From NCBI GenBank assembly GCA_030605085.1, contig JAUWBH010000003.1, positions 1-64,000 of the forward strand: DNA of 64,000 nt, read 5' to 3'. The position numbers were made by a program, and so were the translations under genes. Below, piece by piece: positions 1 through 8,182 of the stretch. The notes under the pieces are model-generated. The model saw nothing but the letters and a program-made list of their open reading frames with translations. It did no database searches and had not been told where the DNA came from. This stretch comes from Promethearchaeota archaeon (GTDB lineage Archaea; Asgardarchaeota; Lokiarchaeia; Sigynarchaeales; SOKP01). The first letter of the stretch is position 1; each line of letters starts with the position of its first letter.

Positions 1-85
1 TCTTTCATAAAAAGTATTTAAAAACCCCAGAGATTTTCTAATTTATGGAGAATATAGTTTTTATCAAACAAATATTGATTTAACT

Positions 86-498
86 ATGGTTTATGATTTG
101 GCTAATAAAGAAATAGTACACAGATTCAAAGGAACTCCCTCTATATCGGGTAACCAATATTATTTCAATATTCCCGTTTTTGCGATAAGAAACAAGTATA
201 TTGACGCAGTAAAGGAATATTGGATATATATTGTAGAAAATAAACCGCCCACGATAAAAAAATCGCAACTAAAGAGCAACTACAAGAAAAATACAAGAGC
301 GTTAAAAAAAAATATAGAGATGTTAAAATACCCGGCAAGTTAGCCGTGCAAATCGAAAAAGAGCGCGAAATTAACGATTTTATATCGTACCGCTCTTTTT
401 CAGAATTCGTTATTGATGGCGCTCGTAGAAGGCTTGAAGAGGTTAGAGAGATAAGGTGGACCCATTTAAAACATAAGTTAAAATACGGGGAACCTTAA
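86..498 (+). pseudogene. Broken DNA-binding (AbrB-like plus RHH-like) protein
   Basis: Two overlapping open frames, 86-343 and 244-498, read as one protein if a frameshift near the A-run at 253-260 is repaired. The first frame has a short segment of the type seen in AbrB-like proteins (YYFNIPVFAIRNKYID). The second frame, open from 244 without a standard start, carries KIPGKLAVQIEKEREINDF and then SFSEFVIDGARRRLEEV, a layout like a ribbon-helix-helix strand and helices. DNA binding is inferred from this pattern only. A pair of overlapping genes is possible, but the missing start for the second frame favours a frameshifted relic. Confidence 0.4.
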
Positions 499-549
499 AT
501 TACCTTTAAAAGAGGTTAAAGCACAATTCGAAATAAACCAAAGACAAAG

Positions 550-648
550 TACAGAACCGTTCAATTGCCGGACAAATTAGTTCGAGAAGTAGCAAAAGAA
601 CTTAATATAATGAGAAGTGCTAAAGTTTTGAACTTTCCTCTTAATTAA
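550..648 (+). pseudogene. Relic of a second RHH-like protein
   Basis: The frame ending with TAA at 646 reads YRTVQLPDKLVREVAKELN, which resembles the strand and first helix of a ribbon-helix-helix DNA-binding domain. There is no start codon, and it stops after about 30 residues. It is probably a fragment of a duplicated regulator related to the broken gene just upstream. Confidence 0.3.
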
Positions 649-809
649 CCGCTTTTCGCCTTCAAAAGAGTTAAAACTTTAAATACTACTGTTTGAAATA
701 AATAATTATTAGACATTTATGAAGAAAAAGAAATACTTAAAAAGCAATGATTGAATTTTTTTTTATAAATTAGCTTAAAATTATAAATTTTAGAGAAAAA
801 TGAAAAAAA

Positions 810-1325
810 ATGGAAAAAGAAAAAATTGGTGGAGTAATTAGTATTGTAGGCGCCATCTTAACATTTATATCGGTATTGCTTCCTGTATCTCATTTTGAAT
901 TTTCCTTTTTTGGGTTTACTTATGATGAGTATTATTGGATATGGGGTTATTCACACATTAAGGTTGCAGGATGGGGAAAATCTCGAACTGGAACAATTTT
1001 TGAGCCTGAAATATATGGAATAATTTGTGGTTTAGTAATAATAATTGCATCTTTGATAGCACTTATATTAGGTGGTTTTCTTTGTGGTGGTAAGATGAAA
1101 AGTAAAGCAGGCGGAGCAGGATTAATAATTATGGCAATTATGGCTATACTCGCGATGGTTAGTTGGATTATAATAATTAATATTGTTTATGTACCCTCAG
1201 AATTAGCAACTTGGTTTGGCGCCTCTAGTTATTGGGATATTTACGAGATGAGCTATGGAATCTATGTTTTATTTGTCGGTGCCGGCATAATGATTTTAGG
1301 GGCAATTATTGCTTTACTATCTTAG
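810..1325 (+). CDS. Four-helix integral membrane protein, unknown function
   Basis: 171 residues. Hydrophobic segments lie at about residues 8-28, 70-92, 100-125 and 148-170. An extracytoplasmic loop between the first two is rich in Tyr and Trp (YDEYYWIWGYSH). The start is the ATG at 810, in an A-rich leader. The topology resembles small 4-TM proteins common in archaea, but I recognise no family and no catalytic residues. It stands alone on the plus strand between relics. Confidence 0.6.
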   Translation: MEKEKIGGVISIVGAILTFISVLLPVSHFEFSFFGFTYDEYYWIWGYSHIKVAGWGKSRTGTIFEPEIYGIICGLVIIIASLIALILGGFLCGGKMKSKAGGAGLIIMAIMAILAMVSWIIIINIVYVPSELATWFGASSYWDIYEMSYGIYVLFVGAGIMILGAIIALLS

Positions 1326-1330
1326 AGATC

Positions 1331-1490
1331 TTAGAGCAAGATATTCAAATGAATAACCTTACTTAATTCCCGCAATGCATTTACATTTTGTGGATCTAAC
1401 TTTAATACTTCTTTAAACCACTTTAAACTTTCAAGAAATTCTTTCTTGAAACATAAGAAATTTAGAGTAATTAGGTTAAGAGATTTAAAA
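1331..1490 (-). pseudogene. C-terminal fragment of a TPR protein
   Basis: The minus-strand frame ending at 1331 reads ESLKWFKEVLKLDPQNVNAL followed by RELSKVIHLN. This is a clear tetratricopeptide-type helix pair with the LDPQN turn. The frame has no start codon and covers about one repeat, so it is the tail of a lost TPR gene. Confidence 0.5.
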
Positions 1491-1525
1491 TTCTAATTAA
1501 TAGAATTAAATTAAGAAAAAAAAAA

Positions 1526-1975
1526 TTATTGTGGAGTGCCGCAGTGGACACAGAATTTTGCGTTTAATTTGTTTTGCTTTCCGCACGCAGCACAAGACAA
1601 AATTGAACCGCCAGAAGTTTGGATTAGGGGTTGTTTTAGCTTTCCGTGTTCTCTTTTCTCTCGTTTAAAGTTTGCAATTTTCTTACTCACTGATATAACA
1701 ATGCAAATCCAAGCTATCACGAGAAATATTGCTATTCCAATAAAGGTTGCTCCAATTCCTATACCCGCGTATGTCATAGCCAACCCAAACATTAATAGAA
1801 GTGGAATTGCCATACAAAGCGTGCAACTTATCACCACAATCGTTATTACATCAGTAGTAGGAAAATTTACGGAGTAAGTTCGCTCTGTAATCATCGGTTT
1901 TTGAGGCTCGCTCAAGACTTTTAATTCGGGTGTCTGGTGATATGTTGTTTTAGGAGTCGAATTTGCTGTTACCAT
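1526..1975 (-). CDS. Two-TM membrane protein with C-terminal zinc ribbon
   Basis: 149 residues from an ATG at 1975, chosen because AAAGGA lies 6 bases upstream as a good Shine-Dalgarno sequence. Two hydrophobic helices (about 44-68 and 72-96) are followed by a basic linker and a C-terminal zinc ribbon with the pattern CAACGKQNKLNAKFCVHCG (two CxxC knuckles). This is the architecture of small archaeal zinc-ribbon membrane proteins, whose role is usually unknown. The frame stays open upstream to 2239 and includes a Cys-rich stretch (CNNCFFLSSCGAAHFF), so a longer form starting at 2098 cannot be excluded. Confidence 0.6.
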   Translation of the reverse strand: MVTANSTPKTTYHQTPELKVLSEPQKPMITERTYSVNFPTTDVITIVVISCTLCMAIPLLLMFGLAMTYAGIGIGATFIGIAIFLVIAWICIVISVSKKIANFKREKREHGKLKQPLIQTSGGSILSCAACGKQNKLNAKFCVHCGTPQ

Positions 1976-2136
1976 GGTAATTCCTTTAACATCGCCCTTG
2001 CTTTGAGAGACTTGATGTCTAAAAAAGTGAGCTGCACCGCAAGAACTAAGGAAAAAACAGTTATTACACAGATTTTCTAAGAACTGTTCGGGCAACATCA
2101 CCGCATTATTCGTCAGTTTATTGGGTTCCAAAGAAT

Positions 2137-2549
2137 TTAACCGTATAAGCGAATAATGCCGAAGAAGCCGTAGGCAATAATTAAGGCCATGAAGACGAAA
2201 AATCCCATAAAAGTCGCTACATACCCAATTTCGTACCATTTTATCCCAACTAGACCTGAAGGATTCGAAATTAATAGAAACACGCTATAAAACAAGAGCC
2301 ACCAAAAGAAAACGCCAGCGAAGAGCAAAACGATTACAACTACCCATAATTTTTCTTTAGGATCGTGATACCTTAAATTATCGACTCCACATAGAGACCC
2401 TTAGTTTTAAAATACAGCAATCCAGGCATGTCTTTGGTAGACTCTATTATCAGCGGATTTTCCTTGGTACCGTCCCCCTTCCAATTATACCGTTTCTTAA
2501 GCTTTCGAAAATTGCTTTTTTTAATTTTTAATTTTTTGATTTCCATCAT
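2137..2549 (-). pseudogene. Broken membrane protein with WKGDGT motif
   Basis: A 58-codon frame from an ATG pair at 2549 reads RYNWKGDGTKENPLIIES and continues to TKGLYVES before TAA at 2375-2373. In another frame the sequence continues with LRYHDPKEKLW and two transmembrane helices, ending at 2137. The NWKGDGTxxNPLIIES phrase looks like the head of a structured domain, and the TM part like its membrane anchor. One frameshift near 2370-2400 would join them. I infer a single inactivated gene; two small genes is the alternative. Confidence 0.4.
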
Positions 2550-2643
2550 TTTTGATCAAATTTTCCACAATAAAGTGATTTATTGTATGCTTTTTTAACC
2601 AACTATCCCTATTTAAAGAAAAATTTTTATGTAAAGGATTTCA

Positions 2644-2675
2644 AAATTTAGTTATGACTAAATTTAGTTATGACT
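2644..2675. repeat. Perfect 16-bp tandem duplication
   Basis: The unit AAATTTAGTTATGACT occurs twice back to back (2644-2659 and 2660-2675). No coding frame crosses it. Confidence 0.8.
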
Positions 2676-2696
2676 CTATATCTGTGAGTTCGTAAC

Positions 2697-2718
2697 CACA
2701 TTCAATTAATTGAATGTG
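2697..2718. repeat. Perfect 22-bp palindrome
   Basis: CACATTCAATT and AATTGAATGTG form a gapless palindrome. A short GT run follows. It could be an operator for a dimeric regulator or a cruciform site; nothing else identifies it. The wider 2550-3154 stretch contains no gene I can support. Confidence 0.75.
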
Positions 2719-2767
2719 TGTGTGTGCGCAAAAAAAAATGCGCGCAAAAAATAAGGGTAGTAAAGAA

Positions 2768-2867
2768 GGAGAGAGAAAGATTTGATTACGAAGATGGTAA
2801 AAAAGATTATCGAAAGACTTACGTTGAGCGAATCAAATCTTAGGTAAGCTCTCCTAAGTAGGGGGGC
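2768..2867 (+). ncRNA. Candidate structured RNA with two competing hairpins
   Basis: GGAGAG (2768-2773) and AGATTTGATT (2778-2787) pair with CTCTCC (2849-2854) and AATCAAATCT (2831-2840), giving a 16-bp two-part stem. The segment GCTCTCC (2848-2854) can instead pair with GGGGGGC (2861-2867) around a TAAGTA loop. The two foldings exclude each other. No tRNA, SRP or known riboswitch pattern was seen, and the region has no ORF. Strand is assumed. Confidence 0.35.
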
Positions 2868-3154
2868 ATGAAAGAAAAAATGATTATGTTTTTTCTTAGT
2901 ATTAGTCTCGTTTTTAGTATTTAAACTAAGAATTTTTTTTAGAAATTTGTTAAATTATAAGAAAAAAGAAGAAAAAGGAAAAAAAAGACCTCCTTTGAAA
3001 ATTCACTCTACAAAAATCACTTCGTAAACTCGCAAATTTAGTAGATCATTTTTTAAAAAAAGAGAAAATATTTATACACAAACATATGCTCTTATATTAA
3101 TTTTGCAAATTATAAAAATCTTAAATGTAATTAAAATAACTCATTTTTAGAAAG

Positions 3155-4381
3155 ATGAAGAGATATATTACATTAATATTAGTATCGGTTATTATTTTAT
3201 CAATTTCTAGTATGACTATTTATTTAATATATAGATATTCACCAGAGCTGCTATACCTACGTGAAGATAAAGATGGCGACGATGACAAGGACGATGATGA
3301 CGACGATGGCGACGACGATAATGATGACGATGATAATGGGATTATAAAACCCCTTGTTTATATTTATGTTAATTCTTCTATTTATAATAAAATTTCTTCC
3401 GAGATATCTCAATACAGACAAGATGTTATCAATCAAGGTTATAATGTAATGATAATTAATTGGTCTATTAATAATGTAACTCTACTTAAGCAAAATATAA
3501 CAAATGCAAGATCTCTTCAACAAAACAACAATTTAGTCGGAGCTGTATTGATTGGCAAACTACCATATGCTAACTTAAAATATACGAATACGGATGATTC
3601 CGTAGAAATCTTCCCTTGTGATTTGTATCTTATGGATTTAGATGGAGATTGGGTAGATAACAATCCCAATGACAATTGGTTCGACGAATATAATGCAGGG
3701 ACAGGTGATATAGAACCAGAAATTTGGGTTGGTCGTATTAATCCTGAAAGTTTGAATAACATAAATCATACCAAGGCTTATCAAAAGTATTTCAACAGGA
3801 ATCATGCTTATCGGGACGGAACACTCACGAGACCCCATTCAACATTATTATATGTTGACGATGATTGGAGCGGGTATTGGGGAAATCAATGGTATAACGA
3901 CATCTTACACGCCTACTCTAATATTACTCTCGTTGAATCTCCCTCATGGACAAATGATACCAATTATGAATGGCAATTAACTCAGCTTTACGAATTTATA
4001 TATCTTGCAGCCCATTCGAATTTTCTAGCACATTATTTCGGTCCTGGTGGATTTGGAGGTGAAGGAATAACTAACTATACTGAGATTTTAAACATCGATA
4101 CGAAAGCCCTGTTTTACAATTTCTATGCTTGTTCTGCTGCTCGTTTTAACGAAACGAACAATCTAGGAACTCAATATCTCTTTTCAAATAATACATTAGC
4201 TGTAGTTGGTTCAACAAAAACAGGTGGCATGTGGGAGAATAGCTTTTTTTATACGCCATTGAGCCAAGGGGAAGTTATGGGTGAAGCTTTTCGAAAATTC
4301 TTTATTAACTGTTATGCGGGACCAAAAGATGATTACAATGTAGGATTGGTTCTGCTCGGAGACCCGTTATTAACAATTTAG
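3155..4381 (+). CDS. Surface-anchored C25 (gingipain-like) cysteine peptidase
   Basis: 408 residues. A signal anchor (about 4-27) is followed by a very acidic Asp/Gly linker (37-62) and then an extracellular domain. That domain has the landmarks of peptidase family C25: LVGAVLIGKLPY, PCDLYLMDLDGDW, EIWVGRINPE, FIYLAAHSN with the probable catalytic His287, YNFYACSAARF with the probable catalytic Cys326, and the family-typical C-terminal GDPLL. The protein would be held in the membrane with its protease domain outside. The length is shorter than gingipains and lacks their adhesin repeats. It has a leader with a TATA-like AATATTTATA about 85 bases upstream. C25 assignment is from motifs; substrate is unknown. 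Confidence 0.8.
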   Translation: MKRYITLILVSVIILSISSMTIYLIYRYSPELLYLREDKDGDDDKDDDDDDGDDDNDDDDNGIIKPLVYIYVNSSIYNKISSEISQYRQDVINQGYNVMIINWSINNVTLLKQNITNARSLQQNNNLVGAVLIGKLPYANLKYTNTDDSVEIFPCDLYLMDLDGDWVDNNPNDNWFDEYNAGTGDIEPEIWVGRINPESLNNINHTKAYQKYFNRNHAYRDGTLTRPHSTLLYVDDDWSGYWGNQWYNDILHAYSNITLVESPSWTNDTNYEWQLTQLYEFIYLAAHSNFLAHYFGPGGFGGEGITNYTEILNIDTKALFYNFYACSAARFNETNNLGTQYLFSNNTLAVVGSTKTGGMWENSFFYTPLSQGEVMGEAFRKFFINCYAGPKDDYNVGLVLLGDPLLTI

Positions 4382-4579
4382 AATGCTATATAACAAATTT
4401 TTTTACCTTTTTTTGAAGGTCCTTTGGTAATTTCATGGTTTAATTTCTTTCTCTTTTTTAGTTAATTTATACTTTAGAAGAATATTAAAAACAACATATA
4501 AAAATAAAAAAAAATAATGGGCGACGTAAGCCACCCCTGGATTTTTGTTTTTTGGCCAGCAGAACTTTTTTTCATCGAT

Positions 4580-5017
4580 TTATCCCGGTTCTTTTCTAAT
4601 GTCGTCTAAAATGTCGTCCACATATCGCACATTTTCTACTCCCACTTCCTTGATTAATTTTTGCGAAGTAGAGTTTTTAAAACCCCAAATCTCTACTCGC
4701 TTCCCGAATTTTTTCACTTCCCTTACGGCTTCCAATAAGTCCTCGTCGCCGCTAACTAATACCGCCGTATCGTAGGCGTCTTCGCTTGCGAGTTCCGTCA
4801 TGTGTTTATAAATAACTATGTCAACACCGACCTGTCTTTTTTTCCCGCTCGTGCTCTCTTTTATGCGCTTGCTTATAATTACGAACCCTTGCTTTTCCAG
4901 ATAGACGACGAACCTCTTTTTTTTTTGAAACAGTTTTTTCGGGAGTCCCATGTACAACAGCGCCCCGCTTAACCACTTTCCCCGGCTTAATCGCTCTTTA
5001 ATATGATTTACAAAATT
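4580..5017 (-). pseudogene. NYN-domain (LabA/DUF88-type) ribonuclease, N-terminally truncated
   Basis: The frame ends at 4580 and stays open upstream past 5017, but the only starts are a TTG at 4957 and an ATG at 4951. The sequence matches an NYN domain: RLSRGKWLSGALLYMGLP, GVDIVIYKHMTELASEDAYD, TAVLVSGDEDLLEAVREVKK, FGKRVEIWGF. The acidic residues of the VDIV and SGDEDL motifs are present. The family's first strand, with its catalytic Asp in a VFIDxxN motif, is missing, so the gene has lost about 30 N-terminal residues. Homology ends where the divergent TPR fragment begins. Confidence 0.65.
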
Positions 5018-5031
5018 TAAGTTTTTTATAT

Positions 5032-5535
5032 TTGAAAGAAGAAAAGTACAATAAAGCTCTTCAAATGATTAAGCAGGCATTAGAGGTCAATCCACATAAT
5101 AGATGTGCTCTAGCACAACTTGGGAATACTTACAGAGCCATAGGAGAAACTCAAAAATCTGAGGATGCACATGAGCTTGCCTTAGAAGAGAAACCCAATA
5201 TTAGTTATTCGTGGCTCACCCTTTTTGATTTATATGAGCTTGCACTAGACTATGAGGATTCAGGAGAAATAAAGAAAGCTCTAAAAGCTTATGAGATCTT
5301 CTTACACATTGAACCTAATAATCCATTAATTTGGAAAAAAATTGCTGAGATCTATTCTGAGAAAAATAAATTTGAACAATCGCAATTAGCACTCAGACAA
5401 GCAGAAGAAATAATCAACAAAGAGATTAATAAAAGGTTAAGATATGGCTATTCTTATGCAATCTTTTATCTAGATAATAACGGTTATCTTGATATTTTTA
5501 AAAATATTAAATTGCCTGAAATTAACACGTTATAA
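5032..5535 (+). CDS. TPR-repeat protein, N-terminally truncated
   Basis: 167 residues from a weak TTG at 5032. Three to four tetratricopeptide repeats are visible (KYNKALQMIKQALEVNPHN; KALKAYEIFLHIEPNNPLIW; KFEQSQLALRQAEEI). Repeat-like sequence (NLSFLYLK) extends upstream of the start to about 5005, then meets a stop codon and the truncated NYN gene. This suggests the original gene was longer. The product would be a protein-protein interaction scaffold; its partner is unknown. It may be a pseudogene. Confidence 0.5.
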   Translation: MKEEKYNKALQMIKQALEVNPHNRCALAQLGNTYRAIGETQKSEDAHELALEEKPNISYSWLTLFDLYELALDYEDSGEIKKALKAYEIFLHIEPNNPLIWKKIAEIYSEKNKFEQSQLALRQAEEIINKEINKRLRYGYSYAIFYLDNNGYLDIFKNIKLPEINTL

Positions 5536-5637
5536 GTAATGATATCGTCCACTTTTAAGATTTATAGAATCAATACACATTGAAAAGATTTAGGGTTCCT
5601 CAAATTTGATAAGAAATAGTCAAGTAAAAGTAGATAC

Positions 5638-6399
5638 TCATCCTGTACAAATGATTTTTTTTCCCTTAAACTTAATTTCGAAGTTATGGTACGGGCAAGT
5701 CCCACAAGTTCCAAACACGGGGTTGTTATACGACTCGGGATTTTGTTCCATTTTTTTTCTCAGGTTATAGGCGTTTTTAATTAGGTTGTCGGCTTCTTTT
5801 CTTAGCTCTTCCCAAGGGGGCAACCCTCTTTTGCTTAGCTCCCCTTTTTTAGTCCGATCCCCGTCCTTAAATATTTCTCTGACCTCTCCCGAGCCAAGTT
5901 TGAGGATTAACAATCTTTCTACCTTTCTGTTTGAGTTCCCGACCGATACTTCGGCGCACGCGAGCTCTAAAGCGTCGTTTCGATTGATCCTCGAGGTCAA
6001 ATTTAGCTTAAACAACGCGCTCTTCCCTTCGAACATTCCAACCAAATCGATAAAAATACCTACGGCTACGTCGTTAACGCTATAAGATACATATTTATTT
6101 ATCTCAGACGCGTTAATCTCGTTTTCAGAAATCAGCGTATCTAAATTGCTCATGAGAGCGCTTACATCTTCTTTTTCCAATCTTTTCGCAAAGTTCCCGT
6201 ATAACTTCTCAGAGATACCAGTAAGTTTTGCGTTAGGAAACTTGTTTTTCAGAAATTCGTGGATTTTAGTTTTCTCGTAGTACCTTTTTGCCGGGTAATA
6301 TTGCGCCCGCCCCTTAATACCCAGCAACTTAAACGCGGTTCGGCGGGGGCACACTTTTTCCAATCTGATAAGCTCGTAAAATCCTAGTGGTTCGGTCAT
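5638..6399 (-). CDS. Cas4-like iron-sulfur PD-(D/E)XK protein, active site degenerate
   Basis: 253 residues, ATG at 6399. It has the Cas4/AddB-type cysteine arrangement: one Cys near the N-terminus in the context VCPRRTAFKLLG (Cys17), and a C-terminal CGTCPYHN plus final IICTG, together able to bind a 4Fe-4S cluster. The nuclease core position reads GIFIDLVGMFEGK then ALFKLN. The Asp is present, but the usual acidic-x-Lys motif has Phe where Glu or Asp is expected, so catalysis is doubtful. There are no CRISPR repeats or other cas genes nearby. It could be a solo Cas4-like nuclease from a mobile element. Local GC is higher than in flanking DNA. Confidence 0.55.
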   Translation of the reverse strand: MTEPLGFYELIRLEKVCPRRTAFKLLGIKGRAQYYPAKRYYEKTKIHEFLKNKFPNAKLTGISEKLYGNFAKRLEKEDVSALMSNLDTLISENEINASEINKYVSYSVNDVAVGIFIDLVGMFEGKSALFKLNLTSRINRNDALELACAEVSVGNSNRKVERLLILKLGSGEVREIFKDGDRTKKGELSKRGLPPWEELRKEADNLIKNAYNLRKKMEQNPESYNNPVFGTCGTCPYHNFEIKFKGKKIICTG

Positions 6400-6501
6400 A
6401 TTTACATAGATAATCTGTTAGGATTTTTTATATGTTTTCTTTTACATTAATTCAGAATTTTCGCCCTCTCAATTTTTTTTTAAATGACTTTAATTTATTG
6501 A

Positions 6502-6567
6502 ATGTTAAATAAAACAATATATGATATTGCTTCAGGAAGAGTAAGATCCATCGATGAGTGGAAGTAA
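6502..6567 (+). other. Short 21-codon ORF, possibly a gene remnant
   Basis: ATG at 6502 to TAA at 6567 encodes MLNKTIYDIASGRVRSIDEW plus Lys. The composition is protein-like but I cannot assign it. It lies in the leader of the CoiA-like gene, so a leader peptide or a truncated gene are both possible. Confidence 0.2.
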
Positions 6568-6572
6568 AAACC

Positions 6573-6580
6573 ATTTAAAT
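6573..6580 (+). promoter_or_regulatory. TATA-box candidate for CoiA-like gene
   Basis: TTTAAATA lies 33 bases before the ATG at 6613, with an A-rich stretch between. Spacing fits an archaeal TATA box for a short-leader transcript. This is pattern and position only. Confidence 0.35.
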
Positions 6581-6612
6581 AGTAAAAAATTAAAAAAAAA
6601 CAGAGAAAAAAA

Positions 6613-7836
6613 ATGATCTATGCATTAAACGAAAAGAATGAAAAAATAAATGCTTCAGAATCGAGTAAAGAAAAAGTATATTATTGTCCTAATGTAGATT
6701 GTGCTAATAGAGAAGTAATATTGAAAAAAGGTCTTATCCGTATACCACATTTCGCTCACAAACCAAATTCTTCTTGTTGTTATGAACCCGAAAGCCAGAT
6801 ACATATTCTATGTAAGAAATACATTCAAAATATATTAAATCTTGACAAAGAGTTCGTTGAATATTATGGAATTAAAGGGGTTAGACCAGACTTGTTATAT
6901 AACGATTATGCAATAGAAATACAATGCTCTCCCATTAAGGTCTCGGAAATAAAAAGAAGAAATAAGATATATAAGAGAAATAATTACTTTCCCGTATGGG
7001 TTTTTTACAAAGATACTTTTATCACACAAAATAAAAAAGAAATATTTGAGAATGGGAGACCTAAGATTATAAATGATCAGAATAAATCTGAAGCCACTAC
7101 TCCGATTTTTCGATTAAAAAGGGCAACAATTCATTCGTCTTTCAAAAACTCAGGATCTCGTAATAGCCTTCTCAAGTCTTTTATTTTTACTTACGATAAT
7201 GACGAAATAATCGTTAAATATTCTAGTTTTGAAGAATTAAATTTTAATTCAATGTATTTTAAAAAAATAAATGCGATAAAGATTAGTACAAGGGAAGTGT
7301 TTGACGGCATCTTAACAGAGATACGAGATATGAAAGAAAAACAAAAAATAGCACAAAAAATAAAAAAAATTAACACAAGAGAATTAAAAAAAATTGAAAG
7401 GAAGTTAAATACACTCCCTAAGTATATCCATTATTACATTTTTAAGGATTCTAATCTAAATTATGCTCATATTACAGGTAGCGAATTTTTTGATGAAATT
7501 AACAATTTTTCGATCGGTATGTTTATAGAAGAGATATTCTATAAGATGAATTGTTGTTTAAACGATTTTAAGCAATATATAGAAAAAACAATTATAGACG
7601 CAGAAATTGCAACTATAAATATTAAGAATTGGAGAAAACAATATTCCTTTCAAAAAGATGGAAGGAAATATATTCCAATATGTAGGACAGAGAAGATTTA
7701 TAAGGAGAAAAGCAATGCATATTTGACTTATGATAAATTTGGAGCGTTTTGGATTCCTAAATCATGTTCCCAAAAGGATGACAGATATTTGTATTGCGAA
7801 GAATGGTTAATTATGAAAAGAGAAAAAAATAAATAG
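6613..7836 (+). CDS. CoiA-like putative nuclease
   Basis: 407 residues. The N-terminus has a zinc-knuckle-like segment (YYCPNVDCANREVILKKG) and PHFAHKPNSSC, then GVRPDLLYNDYAIEIQCSPI with a following SEIKRRNKIYKRNNYFPVWV. This is the layout of competence protein CoiA-like proteins, with a PD-(D/E)XK-type core (Asp of RPDLL, Glu-x-Gln of EIQ). The C-terminal 250 residues are Lys-rich and not recognised. The family is linked to DNA processing in bacteria; here it may belong to a mobile or defence element. No neighbour is clearly co-transcribed. Confidence 0.6.
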   Translation: MIYALNEKNEKINASESSKEKVYYCPNVDCANREVILKKGLIRIPHFAHKPNSSCCYEPESQIHILCKKYIQNILNLDKEFVEYYGIKGVRPDLLYNDYAIEIQCSPIKVSEIKRRNKIYKRNNYFPVWVFYKDTFITQNKKEIFENGRPKIINDQNKSEATTPIFRLKRATIHSSFKNSGSRNSLLKSFIFTYDNDEIIVKYSSFEELNFNSMYFKKINAIKISTREVFDGILTEIRDMKEKQKIAQKIKKINTRELKKIERKLNTLPKYIHYYIFKDSNLNYAHITGSEFFDEINNFSIGMFIEEIFYKMNCCLNDFKQYIEKTIIDAEIATINIKNWRKQYSFQKDGRKYIPICRTEKIYKEKSNAYLTYDKFGAFWIPKSCSQKDDRYLYCEEWLIMKREKNK

Positions 7837-8182
7837 GATATTTGCATAAGTAAAGATAATTTTACTACTATTACTACTACTATTACGCAAACGAGACGGG
7901 AAAAGTGCCGTTCGATTTACTCGACGATTCCGGGTTTTTTTTGTAATTTTAACAACTATTTCTTAAAATTATCGAGTGATTAAAGTATAAAAAAAAAATA
8001 GAGGTTATTGGAGGATGTAAAAATTTCAAGGTCCCGATTTTTAACCGTTCTTAACCCATACACCACCTCTACATTTTATCGATGATGCATACTATGATCA
8101 TGACTATATAAAGAAAAAAGATTTTTTTTCAGGACAAATAAAAAAAAAAAATTTTTAAGTTTTTAGAATTTCTTTTTCGTTT
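7837..8182. other. Intergenic stretch with ACT/ATT microsatellite
   Basis: No gene is supported here. A trinucleotide run of ACT/ATT units occupies about 7861-7886. A more GC-rich patch (about 7890-7930) follows, with no readable frame. Both flanking genes point toward this gap, so it is a convergent terminator region. Confidence 0.5.

Noticed and set aside
2768..2867. tRNA gene
   Set aside because: There is no T-loop GTTCGAxxC, no D-arm GG and no acceptor stem pattern.
5638..6399. Part of a CRISPR-Cas locus
   Set aside because: No repeats, Cas1, Cas2 or effector genes lie anywhere in the window.
7861..7886. ACT/ATT repeat as a possible CRISPR or iteron
   Set aside because: The unit is only three bases with no spacers, so it is a microsatellite.
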